Below, one piece after another: positions 17,873 through 28,427 of a stretch of DNA of 64,000 nucleotides. The translations under genes and the position numbers were made by a program. The notes below the pieces were generated by a model. It was given only the letters and a program-made list of their open reading frames with translations, did not search any database and was not told the DNA's origin. Source of the DNA: an uncultured Anaerosolibacter sp. (GTDB taxonomy: Bacteria > Bacillota_A > Clostridia > Peptostreptococcales > Thermotaleaceae); NCBI GenBank assembly GCA_937948705.1, contig CALECF010000049.1:7245-71244 (forward strand), given 5' to 3'. How positions within the stretch are numbered: position 1 is the stretch's first letter; every line of letters starts with the position of its first letter.

Positions 17873-18976
17873 TCAGCTCCTATCTAAGTTCGCGTACCTT
17901 GAGATATTTAACATTACTCCTATGGCTGTCATAAAAATCGCCAATGAAGTTCCACCCCAACTAATGAAAGGGAGCGCTATCCCTGTTACGGGCATAGAGG
18001 ACGTTGCAACAGCAATATTGATTGTCACTTGAACCGCTACCATAGCTGTAATACCAGTTGCAATCAAACAACTGAAAAGATCAGGCGCATTGATGGCAAT
18101 CCGTACACCTCTCCATATTAGCAGTAGATAAAGGACAATCACCGCCACACACCCAACAAAACCCAGTTCTTCCCCAATGATAGCAAAAATAAAATCATTT
18201 TGTGGTTCCGGTATATATAGATATTTTTGAATACTCTTCCCAAGTCCTACTCCAAATAGTCCTCCTGATCCTAATGCTAGAAGTGATTGAATTACTTGAT
18301 ACCCTGTATCTCGGGCGTCAGCAAAAGGGTCTAGAAACCCTGTCAATCTCCGCATCCTATATGGCTCAGCTAAAATCATTACCACCAACAGCCCTGCGCC
18401 GCCTGCACCCATAAAGGTCAAATGTCCCCATCGCATCCCTGTCACAAACATCATTGCCACTATAATAGCTGAGATCGTTACCGCTGTACTCAAGTTTGGT
18501 TGCAAAATAATAAGTCCAAAATAAAGGCCAATAATACCTAGATAGGGAACTACACCCTTTACAAAATTTTTAATTTTCTCAGGATTATTGGATAAGGATG
18601 CAGCCACAAAGAAAATCGAGCAGATTTTAGCTATCTCCGCCGGCATTACTGTAAATCCTCCGACGCCTAGCCATCTTTTCGCACCATTGTATTCAATGCC
18701 AAGGGGTGTTAGCACTAAAACTAATAAGACTAGGCTTAGAATAAACCCCCATGGTGCAAGCTTTTTATATTTCCAATAGTCGAAGTTCATAGTGAAAAGC
18801 ATTCCACAAAGGCCAACCGCGGCCCAGAGCAAATCTCTTTTTAGAAAATGATATCCATCTCCTAACCTGAAATAAGCAAAGGCATAGCTTGCACTAAATA
18901 CCATGATGATCCCTATAACAACAAGTATAAGCACTGTAATCATTAGGGTAAAATCGCTGGACTTCCTCTTGGTCAT
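17873..18976 (-). CDS. ftsW: SEDS glycosyltransferase FtsW/SpoVE
   Basis: 367 residues from the ATG at 18976, which overlaps the murD stop as TAATG and has GAGGAGG 7 nt upstream; a longer frame (to 19006) lacks support. About ten membrane helices are visible. Family motifs include 'FSASYAFAYFR', 'GAKRWLGVGGFTVMPAEIAK', 'GYQVIQSLLALGSGGLFGVGLGKS' and 'PEPQNDFIFAIIGEELGF'. It polymerises lipid II with the class B PBP encoded upstream. By sequence it could be called FtsW or SpoVE; one copy here may serve both vegetative and spore cortex synthesis. Confidence 0.9.
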   Translation of the reverse strand: MTKRKSSDFTLMITVLILVVIGIIMVFSASYAFAYFRLGDGYHFLKRDLLWAAVGLCGMLFTMNFDYWKYKKLAPWGFILSLVLLVLVLTPLGIEYNGAKRWLGVGGFTVMPAEIAKICSIFFVAASLSNNPEKIKNFVKGVVPYLGIIGLYFGLIILQPNLSTAVTISAIIVAMMFVTGMRWGHLTFMGAGGAGLLVVMILAEPYRMRRLTGFLDPFADARDTGYQVIQSLLALGSGGLFGVGLGKSIQKYLYIPEPQNDFIFAIIGEELGFVGCVAVIVLYLLLIWRGVRIAINAPDLFSCLIATGITAMVAVQVTINIAVATSSMPVTGIALPFISWGGTSLAIFMTAIGVMLNISRYANLDRS

Positions 18977-20340
18977 TATAGCGACCTCCTCAAACTTTCT
19001 ACACACTCTTTAAAATGCTTTCCTCGGTGTTCATAGCTCTTATACATATCCCAGCTTGCACAGGCTGGGGATAAGAGCACTGTATCACCCCTACTCGCCA
19101 ATTTGTACGCCATCACAACCGCTTCATCCATAGTTCTTACTATTGTACAACTATCAAAGCCTAACTTTTCTCCTGTCATTCTCATTTTATCTGCCGTTTC
19201 GCCAAGTAAAACCATATGCTTTACTTTGCCTTCAAAGGTTTGAATCAATTCGTCAAATTCACTACCTTTATCCATTCCCCCACCAATTAAGACAATTGGG
19301 GTTTCCATACCTTTTATTGCTGCAATAGATGCATCTGGATTTGTCCCTTTTGAGTCATTGATAAATCGTATTCCCTGAATTTCACCTACAACCTCTGTTC
19401 GATGCTCTACACCTTTAAAGGCTCTAAGGGTGCTGGCGATAATTTCAATGTCAATACCCGCCCAAAATGCGATGGCTGTAGCCGCAAGTGCATTTTCTAA
19501 ATTATGGTTTCCTGGAATATTCAATTCCTTAGCGCCACAAACAACCATGTAATCTTTTCCTTTTTCTTTCACTACAATATTTTCATCTACTACAAAGGCA
19601 CCTTGATCAAAATACTGCTTACGACTGAAGAAGATTATTTCGGACTTCATTTGACCCGCTAAGGCGTAGGTCTCTTCATTATCTGCATTCAACACAATGT
19701 AATCAGTGGCTTCCTGATTTTTAAAAACATTTGCCTTTGCAGCAATATAATTTTCCATTGTCTTATGTCTATTTAAATGATCCGGTGTAATATTCAGTAT
19801 TGCAGCAATGTGAGGTTTAAACATTACGATACTCTCCAGTTGAAAACTACTCACCTCAGTTACCAATATTGCTTCCTTGCTTGCTTCGAGGGCCTTTGAT
19901 ACCGCAGCAACCCCAATATTGCCAACAACATAGGTTTCTTTTTGAGCATTCTTGAATATCTCGCCTGTTAATGCAGTAGTCGTAGTTTTTCCGTTTGTAC
20001 CAGTAATGGCAATAAACCTTCCTTGACACAATCTATAGGCCAGTTCTAGTTCGCCGATTACGGGAATACCATTCTCCTTTGCTTTGAGGATAAAAGATAT
20101 ATCTGTTGGCACACCGGGACTCAGCACAATAAGATCAAACTGACTTACATCTTCTGGATGCCTTCCAAGAATATAATCTACCCCGACCTTACCCAAAAGG
20201 TCTACGATTTCATGTAATTGTTCTTCATTTTTAACATCATTTACGGTAACCTTTGCACCCTGTTGAACGAGTGTTTTTACCGTTGGAATCCCAGAAGTTG
20301 CCAATCCTACGACTAAGACGCTTTTTCCTCCTAATATCAT
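18976..20340 (-). CDS. murD: UDP-N-acetylmuramoylalanine-D-glutamate ligase MurD
   Basis: 454 residues from ATG 20340 (GCAGGTG 6 nt upstream); a GTG three codons earlier is less likely. Domain 1 has the Rossmann start 'SVLVVGLATSG'; the ATP site is 'AITGTNGKTTTTALTG'; later motifs are 'LNITPDHLNRH' and 'INDSKGTNPDAS'. MurD adds D-Glu to UDP-MurNAc-L-Ala. It overlaps the ftsW start by one base and follows mraY by 34 nt. Confidence 0.96.
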   Translation of the reverse strand: MILGGKSVLVVGLATSGIPTVKTLVQQGAKVTVNDVKNEEQLHEIVDLLGKVGVDYILGRHPEDVSQFDLIVLSPGVPTDISFILKAKENGIPVIGELELAYRLCQGRFIAITGTNGKTTTTALTGEIFKNAQKETYVVGNIGVAAVSKALEASKEAILVTEVSSFQLESIVMFKPHIAAILNITPDHLNRHKTMENYIAAKANVFKNQEATDYIVLNADNEETYALAGQMKSEIIFFSRKQYFDQGAFVVDENIVVKEKGKDYMVVCGAKELNIPGNHNLENALAATAIAFWAGIDIEIIASTLRAFKGVEHRTEVVGEIQGIRFINDSKGTNPDASIAAIKGMETPIVLIGGGMDKGSEFDELIQTFEGKVKHMVLLGETADKMRMTGEKLGFDSCTIVRTMDEAVVMAYKLASRGDTVLLSPACASWDMYKSYEHRGKHFKECVESLRRSL

Positions 20341-20374
20341 CCGATGCACCTGCTTTCGTCTATATTATAATTTC

Positions 20375-21346
20375 CTAATTTAATCCAAAAAGTCCTACAA
20401 TGCATAACAAAAGCGTAACAGACCAAAAAACAACCACAACCTTTGTTTCCTTCCAACCTGATAACTCGAAATGATGGTGTAATGGGCTCATTTTGAAAAT
20501 TCGCTTTCCCGTTAGTTTAAACGAAGCTACTTGCATCATTACTGATAGGGTTTCAGCAAAATAAATCCCCCCTACAATCGGTATAAATAGGGTCAGATTC
20601 ATTAAAATAGCAATGGTAGCTATGGCACCTCCCAGTGCCATGGATCCTGTATCTCCCATAAAAACCTTGGCTGGATGAGCATTAAATCTAAGAAAACCAA
20701 GGGAAGCACCTGTCAAAGCACCACAAAAAACAGCTATACTTGGGTATCCCCAATTCATGGCTACCAAGCTGAAAAAAGAAGAAATAATGAGGGTAACACC
20801 TGCAGCTAAACCATCTAAGCCATCCGTTAGATTCACGCCGTTGGCTGTAGCCACCACAACAAAAGCAATAAAAGGAACATAGAGTAAACCTAAATCCAGA
20901 TATTTGCCAGCTCCTTCTACAAAGGGTATTAGAATCTTTGTTCCTGAGATGGATGCATTGGCTTGATATAATGCAATGAGTACTGCAACCACAATTTGAC
21001 CCAATAGCTTCTGATACGCCCTTAAACCTAAGTTCCGTTTTAGAACCACTTTAATAAAATCATCAATAAATCCGATAAGTCCAAAACCAATTGTAGCAAA
21101 TAAAATAATATATAAGTCCTTGTTTAACATACCAGAAGTCAGGGCAGTAATTGTTATTGCTGCAATCATAATCAGCCCACCCATAGTTGGAGTTCCAGAC
21201 TTTGACATATGGGACTTTGGGCCTTCGTCCCGTATGCTTTGCCCAACCTTTAATCTGTGTAACAATGGAATTGCAATTGGCCCTAAAATTAATGTAATGA
21301 AAAATGCAATAACGATTGTTACCACAAGCTGTGTATACTGTATCAT
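20375..21346 (-). CDS. mraY: Phospho-N-acetylmuramoyl-pentapeptide transferase MraY
   Basis: 323 residues with about ten membrane helices. Conserved catalytic sequences are 'PTMGGLIM', 'GFIDDFIKVVLKRNLGL', 'ANGVNLTDGLDGLA', 'FMGDTGSMALGG' and 'SPLHHHFELSGW'. MraY makes lipid I at the inner membrane. It starts 4 nt after murF with a GAGGAG ribosome site. Confidence 0.97.
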   Translation of the reverse strand: MIQYTQLVVTIVIAFFITLILGPIAIPLLHRLKVGQSIRDEGPKSHMSKSGTPTMGGLIMIAAITITALTSGMLNKDLYIILFATIGFGLIGFIDDFIKVVLKRNLGLRAYQKLLGQIVVAVLIALYQANASISGTKILIPFVEGAGKYLDLGLLYVPFIAFVVVATANGVNLTDGLDGLAAGVTLIISSFFSLVAMNWGYPSIAVFCGALTGASLGFLRFNAHPAKVFMGDTGSMALGGAIATIAILMNLTLFIPIVGGIYFAETLSVMMQVASFKLTGKRIFKMSPLHHHFELSGWKETKVVVVFWSVTLLLCIVGLFGLN

Positions 21347-21350
21347 TTAC

Positions 21351-22748
21351 TTAGCTCCTCTCTTGTACATACTCAACGATCTCTTCCATCTTCATCCCCC
21401 GAGACCCTTTGATAAGAATTGCATCTTCCCGCTTCAATATCGCCTTCAGCACTTTTATGGCTTCATCATTATTTTCACAAAGGAAAATTTGATCGCACTG
21501 GAATCCATGCTCCATCGCGCCCCTAGCAATATGCCTGGCACTTCTACCCACAGTTACTATGATATCGATATTTTGTCCTTTCGTAATTTCAACCCCGACT
21601 TGATAATGGCCTTTTTCAGTGTATTCGCCCATTTCCAACATATCACCCAGACAAGCAATTTTTCTATCAGTAACCATCTTTTCTAATACTGATATGGCTG
21701 CTAACATAGAATCAGGACTTGCATTATAGGAATCATTGATTATCTTAATATTTTCCTTCGTCGTGAGGATATTCAACCGCATCTTGCTTCCGCCAAATTC
21801 TTCCAATGCTTCTTGCATTAAAGGTACCGCAACACCCATCTCTATACCAATGGCTATTGCCATTAAGGCATTATAAATATTGTGTTTACCAGGCACTGTG
21901 AGTTTAAAAGAATATTTATTCGAATCAATCCAAAGATCAAACTCACTTCCATATTCCCCTAAATCGCGAATCTGGTCAGCAATATAATTATACCTTCCAT
22001 GAACTCCAATGTAAATTACATCGAACTCAAATTCTTTTTGTCTCAGCGTAGATAAATATTCATCATCTCCATTAACAATCAATCGACTATCTTTATGAAA
22101 ATAGTTGGTAATCTCCATTTTAGCTTTCATAATATTCTCTTGGGATCCCAAGTGCTCGATGTGAGATAGGCCAATATTGGTAATTACTGCAATATCAGGC
22201 CGGACTAGTTCCGCCAATAAATCTATCTCACCAAGGTTACTCATTCCCATTTCTAAAACGGCAACCTCATGTTCTTTTTCCATCTGAAATATTGTTAAGG
22301 GAAGACCAATGTGATTATTGAAATTCCCTTGATTTTTTATTACATTGTACTTTTTTGATAGTACAGCATAAATCATGTCCTTAGTCGAAGTCTTACCTGT
22401 GCTGCCCGTTACACCAATAATGGGAATACAAAATTTACCAGCATAGTATTTCCCCAAATCTTGTAATGCCCTCAGTGTATCCTCTACAAGGATCACACAC
22501 TGATCTTTATTTTTAAGCTCAACCCCATATTTCCTTCTTTCGCAAAGCACACACTGGGTGCCGCGGTGAAGTACATCCCCTAAGAAGCTATGACCATCAA
22601 ACCGTTCACCTACCAAGGGAATAAATAGTTCTTCTTTTCCTACCGTTCTTGAATCTATTGAAATACCTAGAATCAATGTTTCTTCCCTACCATTTACTAG
22701 TTCACCCTTGGTTGCTAGAGCAATTTCTTTTACAGTTAGAGTGACCAT
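21351..22748 (-). CDS. murF: UDP-MurNAc-tripeptide-D-alanyl-D-alanine ligase MurF
   Basis: 465 residues. ATP site 'IGVTGSTGKTSTKDMIYAV', 'EMGMSNLGEI', 'TNIGLSHIEHLGS' and 'INDSYNASPDSMLAA' identify MurF, which adds D-Ala-D-Ala to the tripeptide precursor. Its ATG overlaps the murE stop (TAATG), so translation is coupled. Length and all three Mur-ligase domains are complete. Confidence 0.96.
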   Translation of the reverse strand: MVTLTVKEIALATKGELVNGREETLILGISIDSRTVGKEELFIPLVGERFDGHSFLGDVLHRGTQCVLCERRKYGVELKNKDQCVILVEDTLRALQDLGKYYAGKFCIPIIGVTGSTGKTSTKDMIYAVLSKKYNVIKNQGNFNNHIGLPLTIFQMEKEHEVAVLEMGMSNLGEIDLLAELVRPDIAVITNIGLSHIEHLGSQENIMKAKMEITNYFHKDSRLIVNGDDEYLSTLRQKEFEFDVIYIGVHGRYNYIADQIRDLGEYGSEFDLWIDSNKYSFKLTVPGKHNIYNALMAIAIGIEMGVAVPLMQEALEEFGGSKMRLNILTTKENIKIINDSYNASPDSMLAAISVLEKMVTDRKIACLGDMLEMGEYTEKGHYQVGVEITKGQNIDIIVTVGRSARHIARGAMEHGFQCDQIFLCENNDEAIKVLKAILKREDAILIKGSRGMKMEEIVEYVQERS

Positions 22749-24208
22749 TATATTTCCTCCCTCAGTATCTCCTGAGCAATTTTTTTATCGTCGAAGTCAA
22801 TGACAGTGTTTCCAAAAATCTGATAAGTCTCATGACCTTTTCCTGCGATAAGCACAATATCGTTCTCTTTACTCATACGAATTGCTTCCCTGATGGCTTC
22901 TTTTCTATCTAGTATCATTTTATATTTGCATTGTGTCTTTTTTATTCCTACTTCTATATCATTTAAAATAGATTCAGGGTCCTCCGTTCTCGGATTGTCG
23001 CTGGTGATTACACAATAATCCGAAAGGTTGCCTGCAATTTCACCCATCATAGGTCGCTTTGTCTTGTCTCTATCTCCACCACAACCAAATACAGTGATCA
23101 TCTTACCCGTTGCAAAGCCCTGTATTGTCTTTAGAATATTTTCTAAGGCATCTGGTGTGTGGGCATAATCAACAACAATGGTATGGTCCCCTGTATCAGG
23201 TACCAATTCAAATCTACCTGAAACACCATGAAAGGATTCTATGCCCTCCTTTATTTGATCAAAACTGAAATCTAATGTATAACATACACAAATGGCTGCC
23301 AAAGCATTGTATACCGAAAACAACCCAGGTGTATGTATCTTTACTTCACCTCTAAATCTAGGAGTAACCAAAGTAAGTATACTACCCTTCGATGACGTCT
23401 GAATATTTTCAGCATAAATATCTGCTTTACTATTCACACCATAGGTAATCAGGGTAGTGTTTAATTTTTTTATCTCCTCTGCTATCTCATTTCCATAGGG
23501 ATCATCAATATTGATAATATTCGCTGCCGTGGTTTGATAAAAGAGCTTTGTTTTTGATTTTTTGTAGTTTTCAGTACTTCCGTGAAAGTCCATATGATCA
23601 GGTGTCAAATTTGTAAACACTCCAATTTCAAAACTAACATCTTCAACACGGCCAAGTTCTAGGGAATGGGATGATACCTCCATGGTACAAGTGTCCACAT
23701 CGTTTATGCGCATTTCATGGAAAAGTCTATGCAGCTCTAAAGACTCTGGTGTGGTATTACTTGCCTTATATTCCTTCTCTAAGATCTTATAGGAAAGGGT
23801 GCCAATCAATCCACTCTTCACAAGATTCGTTTCCAAAACTTGTTTAATTAAATGGGTTGTTGTTGTTTTCCCGTTGGTACCAGTAACACCAATGATACGC
23901 ATGTGATCAGATGGATTCCCATAATAATTGGCTCCCATTCTTGACAAGGCCCTTCTCCCATTTATCACTTTTACAACAGTTATATCAGGGCTAACATCCA
24001 CATCCTTCTCTACAACGAGAACCTTTGCGCCCTTTTCTATTGCCTGGGGAATATACTGATGTCCATCGGTTTTCAGTCCTTCAATGCATACAAAGACATA
24101 ATCTTCCCCAACGTTTCTTGAATCATAGGCAACTCCTTTGACATCTATATTCTTCTCTCCGAAAATATGTACGATTTCCAAATTTCTAATAACATCTATA
24201 AGTTTCAT
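22748..24208 (-). CDS. murE: UDP-MurNAc-tripeptide synthetase MurE (meso-DAP type)
   Basis: 486 residues from ATG 24208, chosen for AAGGAG 7 nt upstream and the standard start MKLIDVIRN; the frame is open 42 codons further into a terminator-like region. The ATP site is 'GVTGTNGKTTTTHLI'. 'GDRDKTKRPMMGEIA' and 'SDNPRTEDP' contain the DNPR motif associated with meso-diaminopimelate, so the cell wall is probably mDAP type. It is separated from spoVD by a hairpin and overlaps murF by one base. Confidence 0.96.
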   Translation of the reverse strand: MKLIDVIRNLEIVHIFGEKNIDVKGVAYDSRNVGEDYVFVCIEGLKTDGHQYIPQAIEKGAKVLVVEKDVDVSPDITVVKVINGRRALSRMGANYYGNPSDHMRIIGVTGTNGKTTTTHLIKQVLETNLVKSGLIGTLSYKILEKEYKASNTTPESLELHRLFHEMRINDVDTCTMEVSSHSLELGRVEDVSFEIGVFTNLTPDHMDFHGSTENYKKSKTKLFYQTTAANIINIDDPYGNEIAEEIKKLNTTLITYGVNSKADIYAENIQTSSKGSILTLVTPRFRGEVKIHTPGLFSVYNALAAICVCYTLDFSFDQIKEGIESFHGVSGRFELVPDTGDHTIVVDYAHTPDALENILKTIQGFATGKMITVFGCGGDRDKTKRPMMGEIAGNLSDYCVITSDNPRTEDPESILNDIEVGIKKTQCKYKMILDRKEAIREAIRMSKENDIVLIAGKGHETYQIFGNTVIDFDDKKIAQEILREEI

Positions 24209-24282
24209 ATGCTCTCTCCTTAAATATATTTCTTTATTATTTAGTATAGACGAGTCGGTATAATCGTAAACAAACCCATTAA

Positions 24283-24328
24283 AAGGCAACTTAAAACAAA
24301 GTAGTATTACTCTGTTTAAGTTGCCCTT
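24283..24328 (-). terminator. Hairpin between spoVD and murE
   Basis: AAGGCAACTTAAA-CA-AGTA (24283-24303) faces TACT-TG-TTTAAGTTGCCCTT (24308-24328), a long stem with two small mismatches. TTTT follows on the minus strand. It could terminate or attenuate transcription between spoVD and murE, splitting the dcw cluster. Confidence 0.65.
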
Positions 24329-24416
24329 ATTCATGCTTTTGTTTCATTATAGCATATTCTCTAGGTAATCTACCTCATACACATTTTTTATCATATCATA
24401 TACGCTCACTATTCAT

Positions 24417-26411
24417 TTATTCACTATCTTTCTTTAGGTATAAAATGATAATGGATTTTTCGGGGACCTTAGCCCCTGGTTTTGGAAACTGATCTACTAC
24501 TAAGACTCTAGGTTCCTCAACAGTAGCTGGTTCTGTATCAAATTGAAGGCCCTGATCGGCTAGTACTTTTGCCGCATCTTGTAGTGGTAAGTTTCTTATT
24601 TCTGGCACCACTACCTCTTGCTTCGCATAAGCTTGGGCTTCCTTCTCGTTATATTTTGGCTCAACATCTAAATAACGCAGACTATCTCGAAGAATATCAT
24701 GGACTGCCGGTGCAGCAGTCAAACTTCCAAAATGAACACCCTGGGGTTCATCGACAATCACTAGAACAGCAAGTTTAGGATCATCAATAGGGGCTAATGC
24801 TACAAAAGATGAATACACCTTTCCTTTGGCATATCTTCCATCCTCAATCTTATCTGCGGTACCTGTCTTTCCTCCAATTCTATAACCTGGAATGTAGGAG
24901 CTCTTTCCTGATCCATCTGTTACAACTGTCTCCATGATGAGTCCCAATTCAGTGGCAGTTTTTTCTGATAGAACTTGACGTATCATTTTAGGTTCAAATC
25001 GATGTATTACATTATCATTATTATCAACCAATTCTTTTACCACCCTAGGCCTCATTAACTTTCCACCATTTCCGATGGCTGCAATACCATTAATTAGCTG
25101 CATGGGAGTTACAGAAATTCCATGCCCAAAGGAGATTGTAGCCAATTCTACTGGACCTACATTTTTCTGATTCTGTACAATCGAGCCACCTTCTCCAGGT
25201 AAATCGATTCCTGTTACCTTCGCAAAACCAAAGGCTTCTATGTATTTATAGTATTTTTCTACACCTAGTCGCTGACCTATTTCAATAAATGCGGGGTTAC
25301 ATGAGCTTTGAACCGTTTGTGCAAAAGTCTGGGATCCATGGGGCCTATAGTAACGCCAACATTTTATTCTTTGTCCTGCCACAGTAATAGATCCTGAGCA
25401 ATAGAAGGGCGAACTCGGTTCTACAACACCCTCTTCTAAACCGGCTGCTGATGTGATCAACTTGAATGTTGATCCCGGCTCATAGGTATCACTGATGATA
25501 GGATTTCTCCACATTTCATTCCAAACTTTTTGTTTTCCTTTTGTATCTAAGACTTCGTATTCTCTTCTAGCACCTTCATTCGTAGGAATACGTGGTTCAT
25601 TCGGGTCAAAATCAGGCTTTGTAGCCATAGCCAAAATATCACCCGTCTTCGGGTCCATAACAATAGCCATAACTTTTTTAGCCTTTGTGAGGACAACAGC
25701 ATTCTCTATAGCCTTTTCAACAAAGTGTTGAATGGTCTCATCTATGGTTAAAACAACGTTTAACCCATCTTCAGGCTCATAATACTTCTCTGTCCCATAG
25801 GGCAATTGTCTTCCTACTGCATCGGTATTTTTAATCCATCTCCCTGGAAGACCGCTTAGATATTTATCATACTCCAATTCAATTCCAACAAGCCCCCTGT
25901 TGTCGTCGGTGGTATGACCTAGAATATGGGATGCAAAATTTCCAAAAGGATAGTAACGACGATTATCTTCGGCGACCCAAATCCCTGTAAGTTTTGCCTT
26001 TCGTATAGCGTCAGCCTTCTCTTTGTCAATCCACTTTTCAACTTTAACAAGCCCAACATTCTTTTTCAAAATCTTATTCTTTATTTCATCTTCATCCTTT
26101 TCGAGAATGTTTGCCAATTCCTTTGCAATTTCCTCACCTTTGTCAGATCCAAGAACCTCAGCAGGTCTAGACCAAACGGTATTCGTGCTAGCACTGATCG
26201 CCAGTTCTTTCCCATTTCGATCATATATAATTCCTCTTTTGGCTGGAATAGGTATATCCCTTGTCTGTTGTATGTGCGCCAATCGACGATAGTTTTCTCC
26301 GTTAACAATTTGTATCCATCCAATTCTAAAAACTAACAAAAACAATACAATACTTGTTGTAAATAGCAAAACAATCAATCTCTTCTTATGAACGATATTG
26401 GGTGACGACAA
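24417..26411 (-). CDS. spoVD: Class B penicillin-binding protein SpoVD/PBP2 with PASTA domain
   Basis: 664 residues from TTG 26411, with AGGAGG 8 nt upstream. One membrane anchor (about 12-32), a dimerisation domain, the transpeptidase (active Ser in 'YEPGSTFKLITSAAG', SxN 'QSSCNPAF', KTG 'IGGKTGTADKI') and a C-terminal PASTA domain ('VVVPEIRNLPLQDAAKVLADQGLQ'). The PASTA tail is typical of SpoVD and PbpB. It crosslinks septal or cortex peptidoglycan with FtsW/SpoVE. It is 33 nt after ftsL. Confidence 0.92.
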   Translation of the reverse strand: MSSPNIVHKKRLIVLLFTTSIVLFLLVFRIGWIQIVNGENYRRLAHIQQTRDIPIPAKRGIIYDRNGKELAISASTNTVWSRPAEVLGSDKGEEIAKELANILEKDEDEIKNKILKKNVGLVKVEKWIDKEKADAIRKAKLTGIWVAEDNRRYYPFGNFASHILGHTTDDNRGLVGIELEYDKYLSGLPGRWIKNTDAVGRQLPYGTEKYYEPEDGLNVVLTIDETIQHFVEKAIENAVVLTKAKKVMAIVMDPKTGDILAMATKPDFDPNEPRIPTNEGARREYEVLDTKGKQKVWNEMWRNPIISDTYEPGSTFKLITSAAGLEEGVVEPSSPFYCSGSITVAGQRIKCWRYYRPHGSQTFAQTVQSSCNPAFIEIGQRLGVEKYYKYIEAFGFAKVTGIDLPGEGGSIVQNQKNVGPVELATISFGHGISVTPMQLINGIAAIGNGGKLMRPRVVKELVDNNDNVIHRFEPKMIRQVLSEKTATELGLIMETVVTDGSGKSSYIPGYRIGGKTGTADKIEDGRYAKGKVYSSFVALAPIDDPKLAVLVIVDEPQGVHFGSLTAAPAVHDILRDSLRYLDVEPKYNEKEAQAYAKQEVVVPEIRNLPLQDAAKVLADQGLQFDTEPATVEEPRVLVVDQFPKPGAKVPEKSIIILYLKKDSE

Positions 26412-26444
26412 TTCTGGTGCCTCCTCTACTTTGGAATCTAAGCA

Positions 26445-26942
26445 TCAATCCAATAGGGAGTAAATCTTATGAAAAGTATCTTTTACTCCTGCTATTAAAC
26501 TATAGTCTCTCTGATCAACGTTCTCTTCCATTGTCTCTTTCGCTTCCTGTGCACCTATATTGGCGGCATTATCTATGTTTAAATATACCATTTGATTTTT
26601 CGTAGGATACTGCATTCCTAGTTCTACAATAGCTCGTTCTTCGACGATCGTACTCTTTTTGAAAGTCTCAGCCTGCACTCTATAATTCTCAATCTGGCCT
26701 TCTAGTTGCCTAATCTCTGTTTCTAAAGCATGTACTCTATATTTTGTCTCCGTAAGAGATACATAACCCAAGAGGATAGCTACACAAAGACTAGCCACTA
26801 TAACAACGCTGAAGATAATCTGAACTTTATGAGAAGCCCTCATTTTTTGATTTTTTTGATGAACCCGGGGTTGTTTCGCTATCTGTTGTTTTTGAGCATC
26901 TTCCAATGCGTAGTACTCGTGTTTTCTTTGTGCTACTACCAA
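26445..26942 (-). CDS. ftsL: FtsL-like septum protein
   Basis: 165 residues starting at TTG 26942 with GGGAG upstream. A basic cytoplasmic tail (1-40) precedes one membrane helix (about 42-63) and an extracytoplasmic coiled coil ('YRVHALETEIRQLEGQIENYRVQAE'). The size, topology and position between rsmH and spoVD identify FtsL/DivIC type proteins, which poorly conserve sequence. The C-terminal tail is longer than usual. Confidence 0.75.
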   Translation of the reverse strand: MVVAQRKHEYYALEDAQKQQIAKQPRVHQKNQKMRASHKVQIIFSVVIVASLCVAILLGYVSLTETKYRVHALETEIRQLEGQIENYRVQAETFKKSTIVEERAIVELGMQYPTKNQMVYLNIDNAANIGAQEAKETMEENVDQRDYSLIAGVKDTFHKIYSLLD

Positions 26943-26972
26943 ATTTATTCACTCCCTTTTTTATTTAGAACC

Positions 26973-27908
26973 CTAAACTTTCTCAGCTACCCTTAGTTTC
27001 GCACTTCGAGACCTTGGATTCATCTCAAGTTCATTTTCAGATGGTAATATAGGCTTTCGCGTAATTACCTTTAACAATGCACGGCCATCACATCTGCATA
27101 TTGGATATTCAGGTGGGCATTTGCATGCAGTGCTTAAATCTCTAAAAGCATTTTTCACAATTCTATCCTCTAGAGAATGGAATGTAATGATGCATATTCT
27201 ACCACCTACATTTAAAGATTCTGTGATGTCGTTAATCGTTTGCCGCAAGATTCCTAATTCATTGTTTACTTCAATCCGAATTGCTTGAAAAGTCCTCTTC
27301 GCTGGATGAGGTCCTTCTCGTCTCGCAGCTGCAGGTATTGCTTTTTTGATAATTTCTACAAGTTCTCCTGTAGTTTCTATAGGCTTATTCTCACGTTCTT
27401 TTATAATAAAGTTAGCAATTCTTTTTGCCCACTTTTCTTCTCCATATTCATAGATGATGCCCATGAGCTCTTCCTCATCATATTCATTGACAATATCTCT
27501 TGCACTAAATTTTTGAGAAACATTCATTCTCATATCTAGAGGTGCATCCTGCATATAGGAAAACCCTCTACTGCTCTCATCTAATTGATAGGAGGATACC
27601 CCTATGTCGAGTATGATTCCGTCAATCTTTGAAATCTTTAGTTCCTCTAGTACGTCCTTTATATTTGAAAAATTACTATGGACAAAATGCTTTTTATTTC
27701 CAAAGCCTTCAAGCCTCTCCCTAGAAACATCCAGTGCTTCCTGGTCTTGATCGATTCCAATAAATGTACCACTGGCACTCAGTTTTTCGCAGACCTTCGA
27801 TGCGTGTCCAGCACCACCTAGGGTTCCATCTACATAAACGCCATCCTCTTTTATATTTAATCCAGCTATTGTTTCATGAAGTAAAACAGAAACATGTTCA
27901 AAGCTCAC
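26973..27908 (-). CDS. rsmH: 16S rRNA (cytosine-1402-N4)-methyltransferase RsmH
   Basis: 311 residues from GTG 27908 (AGGTGG just upstream), beginning [13 protein letters not shown] as in the family; six further codons are open upstream. The SAM site is '[17 protein letters not shown]'; '[15 protein letters not shown]', '[15 protein letters not shown]' and '[18 protein letters not shown]' follow. It methylates C1402 of 16S rRNA and is the constant second gene of dcw clusters (mraW). Confidence 0.96.
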   Translation of the reverse strand: MSFEHVSVLLHETIAGLNIKEDGVYVDGTLGGAGHASKVCEKLSASGTFIGIDQDQEALDVSRERLEGFGNKKHFVHSNFSNIKDVLEELKISKIDGIILDIGVSSYQLDESSRGFSYMQDAPLDMRMNVSQKFSARDIVNEYDEEELMGIIYEYGEEKWAKRIANFIIKERENKPIETTGELVEIIKKAIPAAARREGPHPAKRTFQAIRIEVNNELGILRQTINDITESLNVGGRICIITFHSLEDRIVKNAFRDLSTACKCPPEYPICRCDGRALLKVITRKPILPSENELEMNPRSRSAKLRVAEKV

Positions 27909-27964
27909 AAAACCACCTACTTTCACATCGTTATTGCTAGTCTTTCCAGCAGTGAGATCAATTA

Positions 27965-28396
27965 TTAGATTCCTAGTTGTGCCATTTTCTCCGCAATGTC
28001 ATCATAGCTAAGATCCGCTGCTTCATTATAGTGATCCCATTCTTCTCTACTCCAAATCTCTACCCTTGTTGAAACTCCAATTAATATCGTATCTTTATCC
28101 AGTTTCGCATGTTCTCTTAGATTCGGTGGTATCGTAATTCTACCTTGCTTGTCCAATTCGCATTCAGTCGCTCCAGATAAGAACAATCTTACAAAAGCCC
28201 TTGCATCTCTACTTGTGAGGGGCAGCTGTTTGAGCTTGTCGTCAAAGTTCTTCCACTCATTTTCAGGGTACACAAACAAACAGTTGTCTAGTCCCTTCGT
28301 CACAATAAACTTTTCACCAAGTTCATCCCGAAATTTCGAAGGAATAATGACCCTGCCCTTTACATCAATGGTATGAAGATATTCACCTATAAACAT
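27965..28396 (-). CDS. mraZ: Transcriptional regulator MraZ
   Basis: 143 residues with two AbrB-like SpoVT folds ('[24 protein letters not shown]' about 4-27; '[22 protein letters not shown]' about 76-97), each with the conserved DxKGR/DxQGR turn. MraZ binds direct repeats upstream of its own gene and controls the dcw cluster. Three AAAGTGG boxes lie 30-60 nt upstream. The ATG has GTGAGGA upstream. Confidence 0.96.
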   Translation of the reverse strand: MFIGEYLHTIDVKGRVIIPSKFRDELGEKFIVTKGLDNCLFVYPENEWKNFDDKLKQLPLTSRDARAFVRLFLSGATECELDKQGRITIPPNLREHAKLDKDTILIGVSTRVEIWSREEWDHYNEAADLSYDDIAEKMAQLGI

Positions 28397-28427
28397 ATAT
28401 TCCTCACTCCACCTTAGGGATTACCCA

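Noticed and set aside
24209..24334. 42-codon extension of MurE
   Set aside because: It crosses the spoVD-murE hairpin, has no ribosome site and no similarity to MurE.
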